The translations under genes were made by a program, and so were the position numbers. Positions 21,955 through 31,509 of a stretch of 64,000 nt of DNA are shown here, in pieces. The DNA comes from an uncultured Bacteroidales bacterium. GTDB taxonomy: Bacteria; Bacteroidota; Bacteroidia; Bacteroidales; UBA932. The notes below the pieces were generated by a model. The model saw nothing but the letters and a program-made list of their open reading frames with translations. It ran no database searches and was not told the origin of the DNA. Location of the stretch: contig CAKUYQ010000015.1 of assembly GCA_934717185.1 (NCBI GenBank), positions 9,506 to 73,505 of the forward strand. The letters run 5' to 3'. Position 1 is the first letter of the stretch. Each line of letters begins with the position of its first letter.

Positions 21955-24579
21955 TTATAATTTAAAATTCATCCCAATCTCAAAACCAACACCCTGCTTG
22001 AACTGCTCAGTAACAACCTTTTTCCCGCTCTCTTTTATCTTTTGAGTAAACTTTATACTGCTGTTTAACAGGTTGCTTCCTTTTGCAGTTATGGTAAATC
22101 CCTTGCCAAGTTCCAGTGAACCTGTAAAATTTACAGTATTCAAAGGATGCTGAATTACGTTACTCATTCCATATATTCCAACGCTCTGTATTCTTGGACC
22201 TTGCAGATTATAAACCAATGAAAGGTTCATCTTCTGCGTTCCAACCTTTGGAGAGTAGACTACATCTGCATTCACAAGGTATGGAGAGGCTCCTTGAAGC
22301 GATCTTTGTACATCTGTATAAACACCACCTCCATTTGGAAGATTAACATTGGTATAGATAAATGAGCCGTTTGCACTTACATTAAGATTTTGCAGAAGTG
22401 ACTTTTTCACCTCAATCTCAGCACCTAATGCAATTCCGCTTTCGGCATTTCTAAAAGAGTGGACAACAGATCCTCCGCTTGACTCCTGTATCATCTCAAT
22501 TGGAGATGCCAAGTATTTGTAATATGCAGTCACAGAGAATAATGCACCATCATTCGCAAAATACTCGTATCTTATGTCCACATTGTAGTTGTAACCGTTC
22601 CGCAGATTCTCGTTACCCCTCATCTCTGCACTACCATACGACTCCTTATAAAGGAACGGCGAATTTTCTATGAAAGACGGTCTTGTAACAGTTTTTGAAA
22701 GGGATAGCCTTATAGATTGTTCCTGTGTCACCGAATATTTTATGTTAATTGCAGGGAATATATCCCAACTGTTTAACCTGCTGCGTTTTGCCATTGACGC
22801 ATCATTATAGTAATCTACATATTGTAGTGCGTTTTCTCCTCTGATTCCAATATTAAACAGCCATTTTTCTCCGCAATACAGATCTGTCTCTGCAAATGCA
22901 GCAACTGTTCTGTTATAGGCATTGTATCCGTATTTAGGTTGGTTGTCTTTTATTATTGAAATAGCACCGCTCTCTATATTTTTATCATTAAGATAGCCAT
23001 CTGTGTTGTAAATATCTAAAATCACAGGATTTATATTTGTAAGATTATAGTAGTACCTTACAGAATTGTAATCTCTTGTCTTGTATTTACCGTTAAATCC
23101 CCCCTTAAGATTGTTTTTCTCTCCGAATTTGTACACCAATTTCAGATTTCCCGAATACTCCCTCTCGTTCAATGTTCCAAAATAACGCATTGTCTCCTGT
23201 CTGTTGAGCTTGAAGAGGCTTAGTCTGCCATTGTCGTTTCTGAACATCACCTGTCTTCTGTCCGGCTCATTGCTGTTAGTAGTTCCGTATGAAACCGCCC
23301 ACTCTATATCTGCTTTTTTTGTTAATCTGTTGCTTCCCGACAACTGGTTGTTAAAGAGTGAATAAGCATGAAAGACGCTGTTGCTTCCAATAAGGTTGTT
23401 GCCCTCACTGTCAAAGCCCTCCCTCCTTTTATAATCATCTATTGCATTTCTTGAATAAAATGCAGTATAATTTATTCTGTCTCCATTGTCCCACTCATAT
23501 CCTACAGTTGCAAGGCCACACAGCTTTAAAGTTGTAGCGTAACTATCGTAACTAAATTCATTTAACGTTGTACCCTGAACATTAAGGTTTGCTATATAAG
23601 CATCTTTCATTGAACTTCTCTCCAAGCTGCTGCCACCACTCAAAAACCAATCTAACTTACCGCTGCCAACCCTATACACACGCCCTATCGCAGCATTGAG
23701 CGACACATTAAGGAGTGCACTGCTTTTGTCTATGGAGAAACCGTTCTTAAACGGATAACCCTTTATACCTCCCCCTCTTAGCATTCCGCCTTTACTTTGA
23801 CTGTGATAGAAATCCTTAAAAATTGTATTTCCGTTACCACCAATACCAACTCCCACAGAGAAACTGTTCTTGTCTCCACTCTCTTTTGTTGATATATCTA
23901 TATGTGCCCCGGAATAATCAGCAGCCGTTCCCGCATTAAACACCTTGCTTACAGTTATGTTCCTTATAGATGATGCAGGAAAAATATCCAACGGTATCAG
24001 TTTGTTGTCGGGATTAGGAGAAGCTATTGGAAGACCATTCAATGTTGTTATGCTATACCTGTCACCAAGCCCCCTTACAAACAATCTGTTCCCGTCAAAT
24101 GATATTCCCGACAATTTCTTTACACCTTCGGCTGCATTTGAGATCCCCTTCACACTCATCTCTCCCGCACCTATCATCTCAACTGCAGCCGTTGCCAACT
24201 TACGCTCGTTTAAAAGCAGCTTCTCGCTCTCCATATTTTTCTTTCCGCTTATCACAACCTCGTCAAGCAGAAGGTCGTCAGGTTCCATTATTATATCTAT
24301 TATTAACTTTTCCTCCTTACCAATCTTTACCTCCTTCTCTACCGTCTTAAACGAAAGGTAATGCGCCTGTAACTTAAATGTACCGTGAGGAGCTTTTTTT
24401 ATTACATATCTGCCATCTGCCTCTGTTGTTGTTCCTAATGTTGTTCCGGCAATGACTATCTGTACCCCCGGAAGCGGTTCATTTGTTCCTTTCTCTGTGA
24501 CAATCCCCTCTACAGTCTGCGCATTAACATTATATGCTAACAGAACACTCATCGTTGCAATTAAGATTCTTCTTATCAT
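21955..24579 (-). CDS. TonB-dependent outer-membrane receptor
   Basis: An 874-residue receptor. Signal peptide 1-20. An N-terminal carboxypeptidase-D regulatory-like domain occupies about 21-110 (V-E-G-I-V-T-E-K-G-T-N-E-P-L-P-G-V then T-T-E-A-D-G-R-Y-V-I). The plug domain is about 115-235 (F-V-R-G-L-G-D-R-Y and N-G-L-P-I-A-S-P), then a 22-strand barrel ends V-G-F-E-I-G-M-N-F-K-L. It takes up a ligand across the outer membrane using TonB energy. No SusD-type gene follows; instead there is a beta-helix lipoprotein. Ligand not inferable. Contains the over-represented motif at 23333-23343 (L-S-G-S-N). Confidence 0.92.
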   Translation of the reverse strand: MIRRILIATMSVLLAYNVNAQTVEGIVTEKGTNEPLPGVQIVIAGTTLGTTTEADGRYVIKKAPHGTFKLQAHYLSFKTVEKEVKIGKEEKLIIDIIMEPDDLLLDEVVISGKKNMESEKLLLNERKLATAAVEMIGAGEMSVKGISNAAEGVKKLSGISFDGNRLFVRGLGDRYSITTLNGLPIASPNPDNKLIPLDIFPASSIRNITVSKVFNAGTAADYSGAHIDISTKESGDKNSFSVGVGIGGNGNTIFKDFYHSQSKGGMLRGGGIKGYPFKNGFSIDKSSALLNVSLNAAIGRVYRVGSGKLDWFLSGGSSLERSSMKDAYIANLNVQGTTLNEFSYDSYATTLKLCGLATVGYEWDNGDRINYTAFYSRNAIDDYKRREGFDSEGNNLIGSNSVFHAYSLFNNQLSGSNRLTKKADIEWAVSYGTTNSNEPDRRQVMFRNDNGRLSLFKLNRQETMRYFGTLNEREYSGNLKLVYKFGEKNNLKGGFNGKYKTRDYNSVRYYYNLTNINPVILDIYNTDGYLNDKNIESGAISIIKDNQPKYGYNAYNRTVAAFAETDLYCGEKWLFNIGIRGENALQYVDYYNDASMAKRSRLNSWDIFPAINIKYSVTQEQSIRLSLSKTVTRPSFIENSPFLYKESYGSAEMRGNENLRNGYNYNVDIRYEYFANDGALFSVTAYYKYLASPIEMIQESSGGSVVHSFRNAESGIALGAEIEVKKSLLQNLNVSANGSFIYTNVNLPNGGGVYTDVQRSLQGASPYLVNADVVYSPKVGTQKMNLSLVYNLQGPRIQSVGIYGMSNVIQHPLNTVNFTGSLELGKGFTITAKGSNLLNSSIKFTQKIKESGKKVVTEQFKQGVGFEIGMNFKL

Positions 24580-24816
24580 AAATATTGTTTAAATTATTTA
24601 TATCCCGTTTTTCAAGCGCAAAGTAAAACGTATATTATTACAACAATATTTCACCTTTATTATTTTTATGTAAAGCGTTATTTATCTGATTTTGCGAACA
24701 ATACAGCCATGCATAAATAATTATTACAGATATATTACAATTCATTTAAGAATTTAACACAAACACATTCCTTTTATATAAAATAACAAGTCTACACACG
24801 ATTAAGAAGTTATTTA

Positions 24817-24922
24817 AATAAGCGTTAAAAATAAGTTGGTAAATATTTAGCAGTATTTTTGAGAAAAGAATATAGGCCAAAAAGACAATTAAAGATTACC
24901 AAGTTATTTTTTTAAGATTACT
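24817..24922 (+). mobile_element. MITE-like element, short form, copy 3
   Basis: 106 bp with the same ends as the long copies (AATAAGCGTTAAAAATAAG; AAGTTATTTTTTTAAGATTACT). It lacks the ~52-bp central segment with the GTGCC/GGCAC hairpin: TTTTTGAG joins directly to AAAAGAATATAGGCC. GAG flanks the missing segment in the long form, so it could be a deletion between short repeats. Confidence 0.7.
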
Positions 24923-25041
24923 AAATTGTAGGTTACGGAAAGTTCATTATAACAAGACAGGAGTTTGGCTACAGTTATTCAGATTAAAAAAGAGCAGCCT
25001 AAATAAATAGACCGCTCTCAAATATTTTTAAGAAATGTATG

Positions 25042-25082
25042 AAAAAGTAGAAAGTCTATGCTTCTGCAGAATCTACTTTTTT
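25042..25082 (-). terminator. terminator of the mutA-mutB operon
   Basis: On the minus strand AAAAAGTAGA and TCTACTTTTT pair around a 20-nt loop and end in a T-run, 13 bp after the mutB stop. Confidence 0.65.
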
Positions 25083-25094
25083 ATACACTCTTTT

Positions 25095-27224
25095 TTATTG
25101 GAATCTCTGGTTCAACAGCTCCATCAGCTTAACTGCAGCAAAGGCAATAGGGGTACCCGGGCCAAAGATAGCAGCTGCACCGGCTTTGTAAAGAGCATCG
25201 TAATCCTGTGCAGGAATAACACCTCCGGCAACAACAATGATATCCTCTCTACCAAGCTTCTTAAGCTCCTCAACAATCTGAGGGATAAGAGTCTTGTGAC
25301 CTGCTGCCAATGAAGATACTCCAACAGCGTGAACATCGTTCTCAACAGCCTGTTTAGCAGCCTCTGCAGGGGTCTGGAACAAAGGTCCCATATCTACGTC
25401 AAAGCCGCAGTCTGCATAACCTGTTGCAACAACTTTAGCTCCACGGTCGTGACCATCCTGGCCAAGTTTTGCTATCATAATACGTGGCTGACGGCCCTCT
25501 CTCTTGGCAAACTCGGCAACCATCTCTTTAGCTTTCTCAAACTCTGCGTCGTTCTTAACTTCCGATGAGTAAACACCTGTATTCATTCTTATAACTGCTT
25601 TATAACGTCCTACAACTACCTCGCAAGCATCTGAGATCTCGCCCAATGTTGCACGTGCCTTTGCAGCCTCAACGGCTAACTCAAGCAGGTTACCTGTCTT
25701 GTTCTTAACAGCCTCAGTGATAGCTGCAAGACACTCTTTAACCTTAGCCTCATCTCTATGAGCTCTAAGGTCTTTAAGACGTGCAATCTGCTGCTCTCTA
25801 ACTTTGGTGTTATCAATATCAAGAATCTCAATAGGAGCCTCTTTCTCAAGACGGTACTTGTTAATACCAACAATTGTATCATGGCCGGAATCGATACGAG
25901 CCTGTTTACGAGCTGCAGCCTCCTCAATTCTAAGTTTAGGAATACCGGTCTCAATAGCTTTGGCCATACCGCCAAGTTTCTCAACCTCCTGAATATGAGC
26001 CCAAGCTTTATGAGCCAACTCGTTGGTTAGAGACTCTACATAGTATGAACCTGCCCATGGGTCTATTGAACGGCATACATTTGTCTCTTCCTGAATATAG
26101 ATCTGGGTATTACGTGCAATACGTGCAGAGAAATCTGTAGGAAGTGCAATAGCCTCGTCCAAAGCGTTGGTATGAAGAGACTGAGTGTGGCCAAGAGCCG
26201 CTCCCATAGCCTCGATACATGTTCTTGCAACGTTGTTGAACGGATCCTGCTCTGTAAGTGACCAGCCGGATGTCTGGCAGTGTGTTCTAAGTGACAATGA
26301 TTTAGGATTCTGTGGATTAAACTCCTTAACAATCTTAGCCCACAACATTCTTGCTGCACGCATCTTGGCAATCTCCATAAAGTGATTCATACCAATAGCC
26401 CAGAAGAATGACAAACGCGGAGCAAACGCATCAACAGAGATACCGGCTTTAATACCTGTTCTCAAATACTCAAGACCATCTGCCAACGTATAAGCCATCT
26501 CTATATCGTTGGTTGCACCTGCCTCCTGCATGTGATAACCTGAGATTGAGATAGAGTTGAACTTAGGCATATATTTAGATGTGAACGCAAATATATCACC
26601 AATGATTCTCATTGAGAATTCAGGTGGATAGATATATGTGTTACGAACCATGAACTCCTTTAGAATATCGTTCTGGATTGTACCTGCCATCTCCTCTAAT
26701 TTTGCACCCTGCTCCAATCCTGCAACAATATAGAATGCCATAATAGGAAGAACGGCACCATTCATTGTCATTGAGACAGACATTTTGTTAAGAGGAATCT
26801 GGTCAAACAGAATCTTCATATCCTCAACAGAGCAGATACTAACACCGGCTTTTCCAACATCGCCAACTACTCTTGGGTGGTCTGCATCGTATCCTCTGTG
26901 TGTAGCAAGGTCGAACGCAACAGAAAGTCCCTTCTGACCTGCAGCAAGGTTTCTTCTGTAGAATGCGTTAGACTCCTCTGCTGTAGAGAAACCTGCATAT
27001 TGTCTGATAGTCCAAGGTTTCTGAACATACATTGTACTGTATGGTCCTCTTAGGAAAGGAGCCACACCTGCTGCATAATGCAAGTGCTCCATACCCTCAA
27101 GATCAGCCTCGGAATAATTTGTCTTTACATCAATCCTTTCGGGTGTATGCCAAGTGCTGTTCTTAAGCACCTCTTCGCATGCATTGCCGTCTGTATATTT
27201 TATATCTGAAAATTTAGGACGCAT
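25095..27224 (-). CDS. mutB: methylmalonyl-CoA mutase, large (catalytic) subunit
   Basis: A 709-residue adenosylcobalamin-dependent mutase subunit that interconverts succinyl-CoA and methylmalonyl-CoA. The TIM-barrel domain (about 1-560) carries P-F-L-R-G-P-Y-S-T-M-Y and Y-A-G-F-S-T-A-E-E-S-N. The C-terminal B12-binding domain (from about 575) has the base-off cobalamin signature G-Q-D-G-H-D-R-G (D-x-H-x-x-G) and S-S-L-A-A-G-H. Downstream partner of mutA (43 bp gap). In Bacteroidota this feeds propionate formation from succinate. The PduO-type adenosyltransferase at 62032 supplies the cofactor form it needs. Confidence 0.97.
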   Translation of the reverse strand: MRPKFSDIKYTDGNACEEVLKNSTWHTPERIDVKTNYSEADLEGMEHLHYAAGVAPFLRGPYSTMYVQKPWTIRQYAGFSTAEESNAFYRRNLAAGQKGLSVAFDLATHRGYDADHPRVVGDVGKAGVSICSVEDMKILFDQIPLNKMSVSMTMNGAVLPIMAFYIVAGLEQGAKLEEMAGTIQNDILKEFMVRNTYIYPPEFSMRIIGDIFAFTSKYMPKFNSISISGYHMQEAGATNDIEMAYTLADGLEYLRTGIKAGISVDAFAPRLSFFWAIGMNHFMEIAKMRAARMLWAKIVKEFNPQNPKSLSLRTHCQTSGWSLTEQDPFNNVARTCIEAMGAALGHTQSLHTNALDEAIALPTDFSARIARNTQIYIQEETNVCRSIDPWAGSYYVESLTNELAHKAWAHIQEVEKLGGMAKAIETGIPKLRIEEAAARKQARIDSGHDTIVGINKYRLEKEAPIEILDIDNTKVREQQIARLKDLRAHRDEAKVKECLAAITEAVKNKTGNLLELAVEAAKARATLGEISDACEVVVGRYKAVIRMNTGVYSSEVKNDAEFEKAKEMVAEFAKREGRQPRIMIAKLGQDGHDRGAKVVATGYADCGFDVDMGPLFQTPAEAAKQAVENDVHAVGVSSLAAGHKTLIPQIVEELKKLGREDIIVVAGGVIPAQDYDALYKAGAAAIFGPGTPIAFAAVKLMELLNQRFQ

Positions 27225-27267
27225 AATTATTCAACTTTTAAAAATTCTTATTTCTCCCGCACAAATC

Positions 27268-29133
27268 TTACTTAATACCCAATTTAGCCTGATAATCTTC
27301 CAAAGTATGAAGAACATTGCTTCTTACACTAATGAAGTTCTCAATTCCTTTAGCCATAAGATCCTCTTTGCAAGCAGGATCACCGGCAACTACTACAATA
27401 GCCTTGTCACCAACAAGCTGAGCAATCTGTGGAACTGCATCTGCATACTCATCATCAGAAGAGCAAGCTACAACTATATCTGCACCTGCCTCTAAAGCAG
27501 CCTTAACACCCTCTTCAATATTTGCGAAACGGTTGTTGTCAACTACCTTGAAACCGGCAACGGCAAAGAAGTTACAAGCGAACTGTGCTCTTGCACGGCA
27601 CATTGCCAAGTTACCGTATGTAACCATGAATGCCATAGGTCTCTTACCACTCTTCTCTGTTCTAAGTCTCATAGCCTCAAATGGTTGAGCACCTCTATAC
27701 TGAATAAGCGGTTCACCTATCATCTCGCCCTCCTTAACTGCAGGCGCAGGTTTGGTAGCAATCTCTACGGTAACCTCTTTAGGTGCAACCTCGTTGAAAT
27801 TAGGATATTGGTTTGTACCAAGGATGGTCTCTTTTCTTGTCTCAATATTCTTGTCTCTCTTGGCAGCAGACTCTTTGATTGCTGTTTGAATGTAACCCTC
27901 TTTGAAAGCTGCTACATAACCACCAAGCTCCTCAACCTTCTTGAACAGATTCCAAGCAGCCTCTGCTATAGATTGAGTAAGTGTTTCAACATAGTATGAA
28001 CCTGCAGCAGGATCTACCACTTTGTCAAAATGAGACTCCTCTTTAAGGATAATCTGTACATTTCTTGCTATACGGTTGCTAAACTCGTTTGGCTCTCTGT
28101 ATGAGAAATCAAATGGAAGAACCTCCAAGGAATCAACACCTGCAATAGCAGCACTCATAGCCTCTGTTGTTCCTCTTAGCATATTTACGTATGAATCGTA
28201 AACTGTCTGGTTCCATCTGCTTGTAACAGCATGAATCTTCATCTTCTCTGCACAAAGCTCTTTAGCACCGTAATCTTTTACGATATTTGCCCAAAGCATT
28301 CTTGCTGCACGGAATTTTGCTATCTCCATAAAATATGTAGAACTTACAGCAAAAGTAAACTGTATTCTATCTGCTGCCTCATCTGCAGACAAGCCTGCAT
28401 CTGTAAGAACACTCAAATACTCACTACCCATAGCAAGGCCAAAACCAAGCTCCTGAGATATTGTGGAACCGGCATCATTAAGAGCGTAAGCCTCAACACC
28501 TATAACTCTTACTTTAGGATAATCTTTAACTGCATCTACAACAGCCTTAACATTAGCCAATGATTTATCTGAACAGAACTTGCCATGTTTGTTAAGACCG
28601 CGAAGAGGGTCGTAATCAAAAGTTGCTCTAAGCTCTGCAGGTTTAACCCCCTGCTCCTTAGCTACAGCCAAAAATGAATTGATGATCTCAACTGTTGCGC
28701 AGCAGCAACCCTCAAAGTTTACCTGAACCTTGTTAAGGTCTATGCCCTTTAGAAGGGTCTCCATCTCAGCCTTTGAAATAGGCTGCTTGCCGTTAATACA
28801 GAAGCCAACAGTCTCAACACCCTTCTTAAGACCGTCAACAGCCTGTGCGTTAGCCTCTGCGTAATTGCCCTCACAAGCACAGTAGTCCTGACGAATCTGC
28901 CAGTTGTTATCATCTTTTGTACCCCTTACAAATGGGAAAGTTCCTGGCTCAGAACCCATATGTTTTACATTCTTAAGGTCTTCCTCACGGTAATAAGGAC
29001 GAACCGAAAAACCGTCTTGTGTCCTCCATACAAGTTTTTTCTCGTAGTCGGCACCCTTAAGATCCTTTGTAATCACCTCTTCCCATTGCTGGGTAGATAC
29101 CGGTGGAAACTCAGCAAATAATTTTTCTGCCAT
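27268..29133 (-). CDS. mutA: methylmalonyl-CoA mutase, small subunit
   Basis: A 621-residue non-catalytic subunit of the heterodimeric mutase. It follows the large-subunit fold (W-R-T-Q-D-G-F-S-V-R-P-Y-Y near 36-48, then F-P-F-V-R-G-T), with a C-terminal B12-like domain in which the D-x-H-x-x-G signature is absent. That is the expected difference from the catalytic chain. Length is normal. First gene of the pair; a TAAATTTG element lies upstream at 29221-29228. No SD. Confidence 0.95.
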   Translation of the reverse strand: MAEKLFAEFPPVSTQQWEEVITKDLKGADYEKKLVWRTQDGFSVRPYYREEDLKNVKHMGSEPGTFPFVRGTKDDNNWQIRQDYCACEGNYAEANAQAVDGLKKGVETVGFCINGKQPISKAEMETLLKGIDLNKVQVNFEGCCCATVEIINSFLAVAKEQGVKPAELRATFDYDPLRGLNKHGKFCSDKSLANVKAVVDAVKDYPKVRVIGVEAYALNDAGSTISQELGFGLAMGSEYLSVLTDAGLSADEAADRIQFTFAVSSTYFMEIAKFRAARMLWANIVKDYGAKELCAEKMKIHAVTSRWNQTVYDSYVNMLRGTTEAMSAAIAGVDSLEVLPFDFSYREPNEFSNRIARNVQIILKEESHFDKVVDPAAGSYYVETLTQSIAEAAWNLFKKVEELGGYVAAFKEGYIQTAIKESAAKRDKNIETRKETILGTNQYPNFNEVAPKEVTVEIATKPAPAVKEGEMIGEPLIQYRGAQPFEAMRLRTEKSGKRPMAFMVTYGNLAMCRARAQFACNFFAVAGFKVVDNNRFANIEEGVKAALEAGADIVVACSSDDEYADAVPQIAQLVGDKAIVVVAGDPACKEDLMAKGIENFISVRSNVLHTLEDYQAKLGIK

Positions 29134-29220
29134 ATCGTTTTATTATTAATAAATTTTGTTGTGTATGTTCTTATTTGTAAAAGCAGCCAACATCCGTAGT
29201 TTCTGCCTTAAAATATCGCG

Positions 29221-29228
29221 CAAATTTA
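29221..29228 (-). promoter_or_regulatory. -7 element of the mutA-mutB operon
   Basis: The minus strand reads TAAATTTG, about 88 bp before the mutA ATG; no TTG at standard spacing. Confidence 0.4.
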
Positions 29229-29276
29229 GGCAATTAATGTTAATTAAGCTAATATTTACGCTATTATATATAGCCA

Positions 29277-29309
29277 AAAGAGATAACCAACCTAATGGCT
29301 ATCTCTTTT
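29277..29309 (-). terminator. terminator of hutU
   Basis: AAAAGAGATA and TATCTCTTTT pair around a 13-nt loop just past the hutU stop codon on the minus strand. Confidence 0.65.
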
Positions 29310-29319
29310 TAACTGAATA

Positions 29320-31398
29320 CTATATTATACTATCGATCAAAGAATCATCTGCTATGTTAGGTATGGTAACCTTTAGGCCCGGAGTACGTTCCATCTCTCT
29401 CTCAATGGCAAACATTGCCCCTTTGTTACGGGCCCAGCTCCTTCTTGCAATACCATTGTTAACATCCCAAAGAAGCATATTCCTTATTCTTCTGTCTGCA
29501 TCGTCAGATCCATCTATAACCATTCCAAAGCCACCGTTCATAACCTCTCCCCAGCCTACGCCGCCGCCGTTGTGGATAGATACCCAAGTAGCTCCGCGGA
29601 ACGAGTCTCCAATCACATTTTGTACCGCCATATCTGCGGTGTATGAGGAGCCGTCATAGATATTCGATGTCTCTCTGTATGGAGAGTCTGTTCCCGACAC
29701 ATCATGATGGTCTCTTCCAAGCACTATAGGTGCCTTTACCTTACCCTCTCTTATTGCCTTGTTCATTGCAAGAGCAATCTTTATCCTACCCTCGGAATCG
29801 GCATATAGGATACGGGCCTGCGAACCAACCACCAACCTATTCTTTCCGGCCTCCTTAATCCAGTGTATATTGTCGGCGAGCTGCGGTTTTATCTCATGAG
29901 GAGCATCCTTCATTATCTCCTCCAAAACATCCGTTGCAAGCTTGTCTGTATATGCAAGGTCATCCGGATCGCAAGAGGTGCAAACCCATCTGTAAGGGCC
30001 AAATCCGTAATCGAAGAACAGAGGCCCCATAATATCCTGAACGTATGAAGGATACCTAAATTTACGTATTTTCTCCGTGTCTATTGTGTTTGCATCCATA
30101 CCCGGGTTGAATATATCTGCACCTGCACGAGACGACTCCAACAAGAATGCATTACCGTAATCAAAGAAGTACATCCCTTTGGCTGCCAATTTATTAATTG
30201 CCGCAACCTGTCTCCTCAAAGACTCCTTGACAGCCTCTTTAAACCTTTCGGGGTCCTCTGCCATCATTCTCTTGCTCTCCTCAAATGAATAGCCTACAGG
30301 GTAGTAGCCGCCTGCCCAAGGGTTATGAAGCGATGTCTGGTCCGATCCCAAATCCACATGAACCTCATCCTTTGCAAGTCTCTCCCACAAATCCACTATG
30401 TTTCCATGATATGCCAATGACACGGCCTCTTTTGCAGCTACCGCCTTTTTGATTCTTACAAGCAGGCTGTCCAAATCTTCATAAACCTCATCTACCCATC
30501 CCTGCGAATATCTTGTCTGTATCGCCTTCTCGTTAACCTCAGCCACAACACCAACAACACCGGCAATTACAGCCGCCTTAGGTTGTGCTCCGCTCATTCC
30601 GCCAAGTCCGCTGCTCACAAACAGCTTGCCTCTCAAATCCTCCGGTTTAATCTTGGCAAAATCTTGTATATCAAACTCTTTTCCCATATTTTGCAGAATC
30701 TGCTTGCGTGCACCGTTAAGGATGGTAATTGTTGTACCGTGCACAATACCCTGAGGCCCTATATACATAAACGAACCTGCTGTCATCTGCCCGTACTGAG
30801 AAACACCCATTGCATTAAAACGCTCCCAATCATCCTGTTTAGAGTAGTTTGGAATTACCATACCATTGGTTATTACCAACCTTGGAGCATTCTTGTGAGA
30901 CGGGAAAAGCCCAAGAGGGTTGCCGCTGTAAAGCACAAGTGTCTGCTCATCTGTCATCTCGGACAGATACTTCATTGTAAGTCTGTATTGTGCCCAATTC
31001 TGGAATGCGGCACCGTTTCCTCCGTATGTGATAAGTTCATGCGGGTGTTGGGCAACAGCCTTGTCCAAGTTGTTGCTTATCATAAGCATTATGGCTGCCG
31101 CCTGCTCGCTTTTATGAGGAAAATCGTTTATGTTTCTGGCATGCATCTCATAAGATGGGCGATACCTGTACATATAGATACGTCCGTAATCATGCAGCTC
31201 GCGGGCAAACTCCTTTGCCAAGAATTCATGTTGCTCCTTTGGGAAATATCTTAATGCATTCTTAAGAGCTAACCTCTTCTGCTCCTTTGTTAGAATATCC
31301 TTTCTTTTTGGGGCATGGTTCACTGTTGTATCGTACGGTTGCGCATCCGGAATCTGTGCCGGAATACCTTCGCACACCAAGGTCTTAAAATCTTTCAT
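29320..31398 (-). CDS. hutU: urocanate hydratase
   Basis: A 692-residue urocanase that converts urocanate to imidazolone propionate in histidine degradation using tightly bound NAD+. Visible landmarks are T-Y-G-G-N-G-A-A-F-Q-N-W (about 125-136), the NAD-binding S-S-G-L-G-G-M-S-G-A-Q-P-K (about 265-277), and the metal-free active-site region with D-P-D-D-L-A-Y-T. It is longer than the ~555-residue E. coli-type enzyme, matching the long form seen in Bacteroidota. No other hut gene is in the window. Between hutU and the lipoprotein operon lies a terminator; a TATTTTTG element is at 31429-31436. Confidence 0.95.
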   Translation of the reverse strand: MKDFKTLVCEGIPAQIPDAQPYDTTVNHAPKRKDILTKEQKRLALKNALRYFPKEQHEFLAKEFARELHDYGRIYMYRYRPSYEMHARNINDFPHKSEQAAAIMLMISNNLDKAVAQHPHELITYGGNGAAFQNWAQYRLTMKYLSEMTDEQTLVLYSGNPLGLFPSHKNAPRLVITNGMVIPNYSKQDDWERFNAMGVSQYGQMTAGSFMYIGPQGIVHGTTITILNGARKQILQNMGKEFDIQDFAKIKPEDLRGKLFVSSGLGGMSGAQPKAAVIAGVVGVVAEVNEKAIQTRYSQGWVDEVYEDLDSLLVRIKKAVAAKEAVSLAYHGNIVDLWERLAKDEVHVDLGSDQTSLHNPWAGGYYPVGYSFEESKRMMAEDPERFKEAVKESLRRQVAAINKLAAKGMYFFDYGNAFLLESSRAGADIFNPGMDANTIDTEKIRKFRYPSYVQDIMGPLFFDYGFGPYRWVCTSCDPDDLAYTDKLATDVLEEIMKDAPHEIKPQLADNIHWIKEAGKNRLVVGSQARILYADSEGRIKIALAMNKAIREGKVKAPIVLGRDHHDVSGTDSPYRETSNIYDGSSYTADMAVQNVIGDSFRGATWVSIHNGGGVGWGEVMNGGFGMVIDGSDDADRRIRNMLLWDVNNGIARRSWARNKGAMFAIEREMERTPGLKVTIPNIADDSLIDSII

Positions 31399-31428
31399 AT
31401 ATAGCTATAAATTGTTTTCTTTTTGTTA

Positions 31429-31436
31429 CAAAAATA
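31429..31436 (-). promoter_or_regulatory. -7 element of hutU
   Basis: The minus strand reads TATTTTTG, 31 bp before the hutU ATG; no clear TTG partner. Confidence 0.4.
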
Positions 31437-31448
31437 GTATAAAAAGTT

Positions 31449-31487
31449 AAAAGCTGCGAGACTTTCTCACAAAATCTCGCAGCTTTT
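31449..31487 (-). terminator. terminator of the PCMD lipoprotein operon
   Basis: AAAAGCTGCGAGA and TCTCGCAGCTTTT form a 12-13 bp stem downstream of the 31510-33045 gene. On the minus strand it is followed by TTTTAACTTTTTAT. Confidence 0.75.
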
Positions 31488-31509
31488 TATCATTATATGC
31501 CATAATGGT

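Larger units (their letters stand above)
24580..25094. other. 515-bp intergenic region between the receptor and mutB
   Basis: No gene. It holds the upstream region of the receptor gene (no full TAnnTTTG match seen), MITE-like copy 3 (24817-24922) and the terminator of the mutase operon (25042-25082). No riboswitch fold was recognised, including no cobalamin-box motif. Confidence 0.6.

Noticed and set aside
23945..24361. 138-codon frame antisense to the TonB-dependent receptor
   Set aside because: Shadow of the N-terminal coding region; Ser/Leu/Phe-rich composition results from the opposite strand's codons.
30583..31254. 223-codon frame antisense to hutU
   Set aside because: It is a mirror frame of a conserved enzyme gene, with cysteine- and histidine-rich unlikely composition and no start context.
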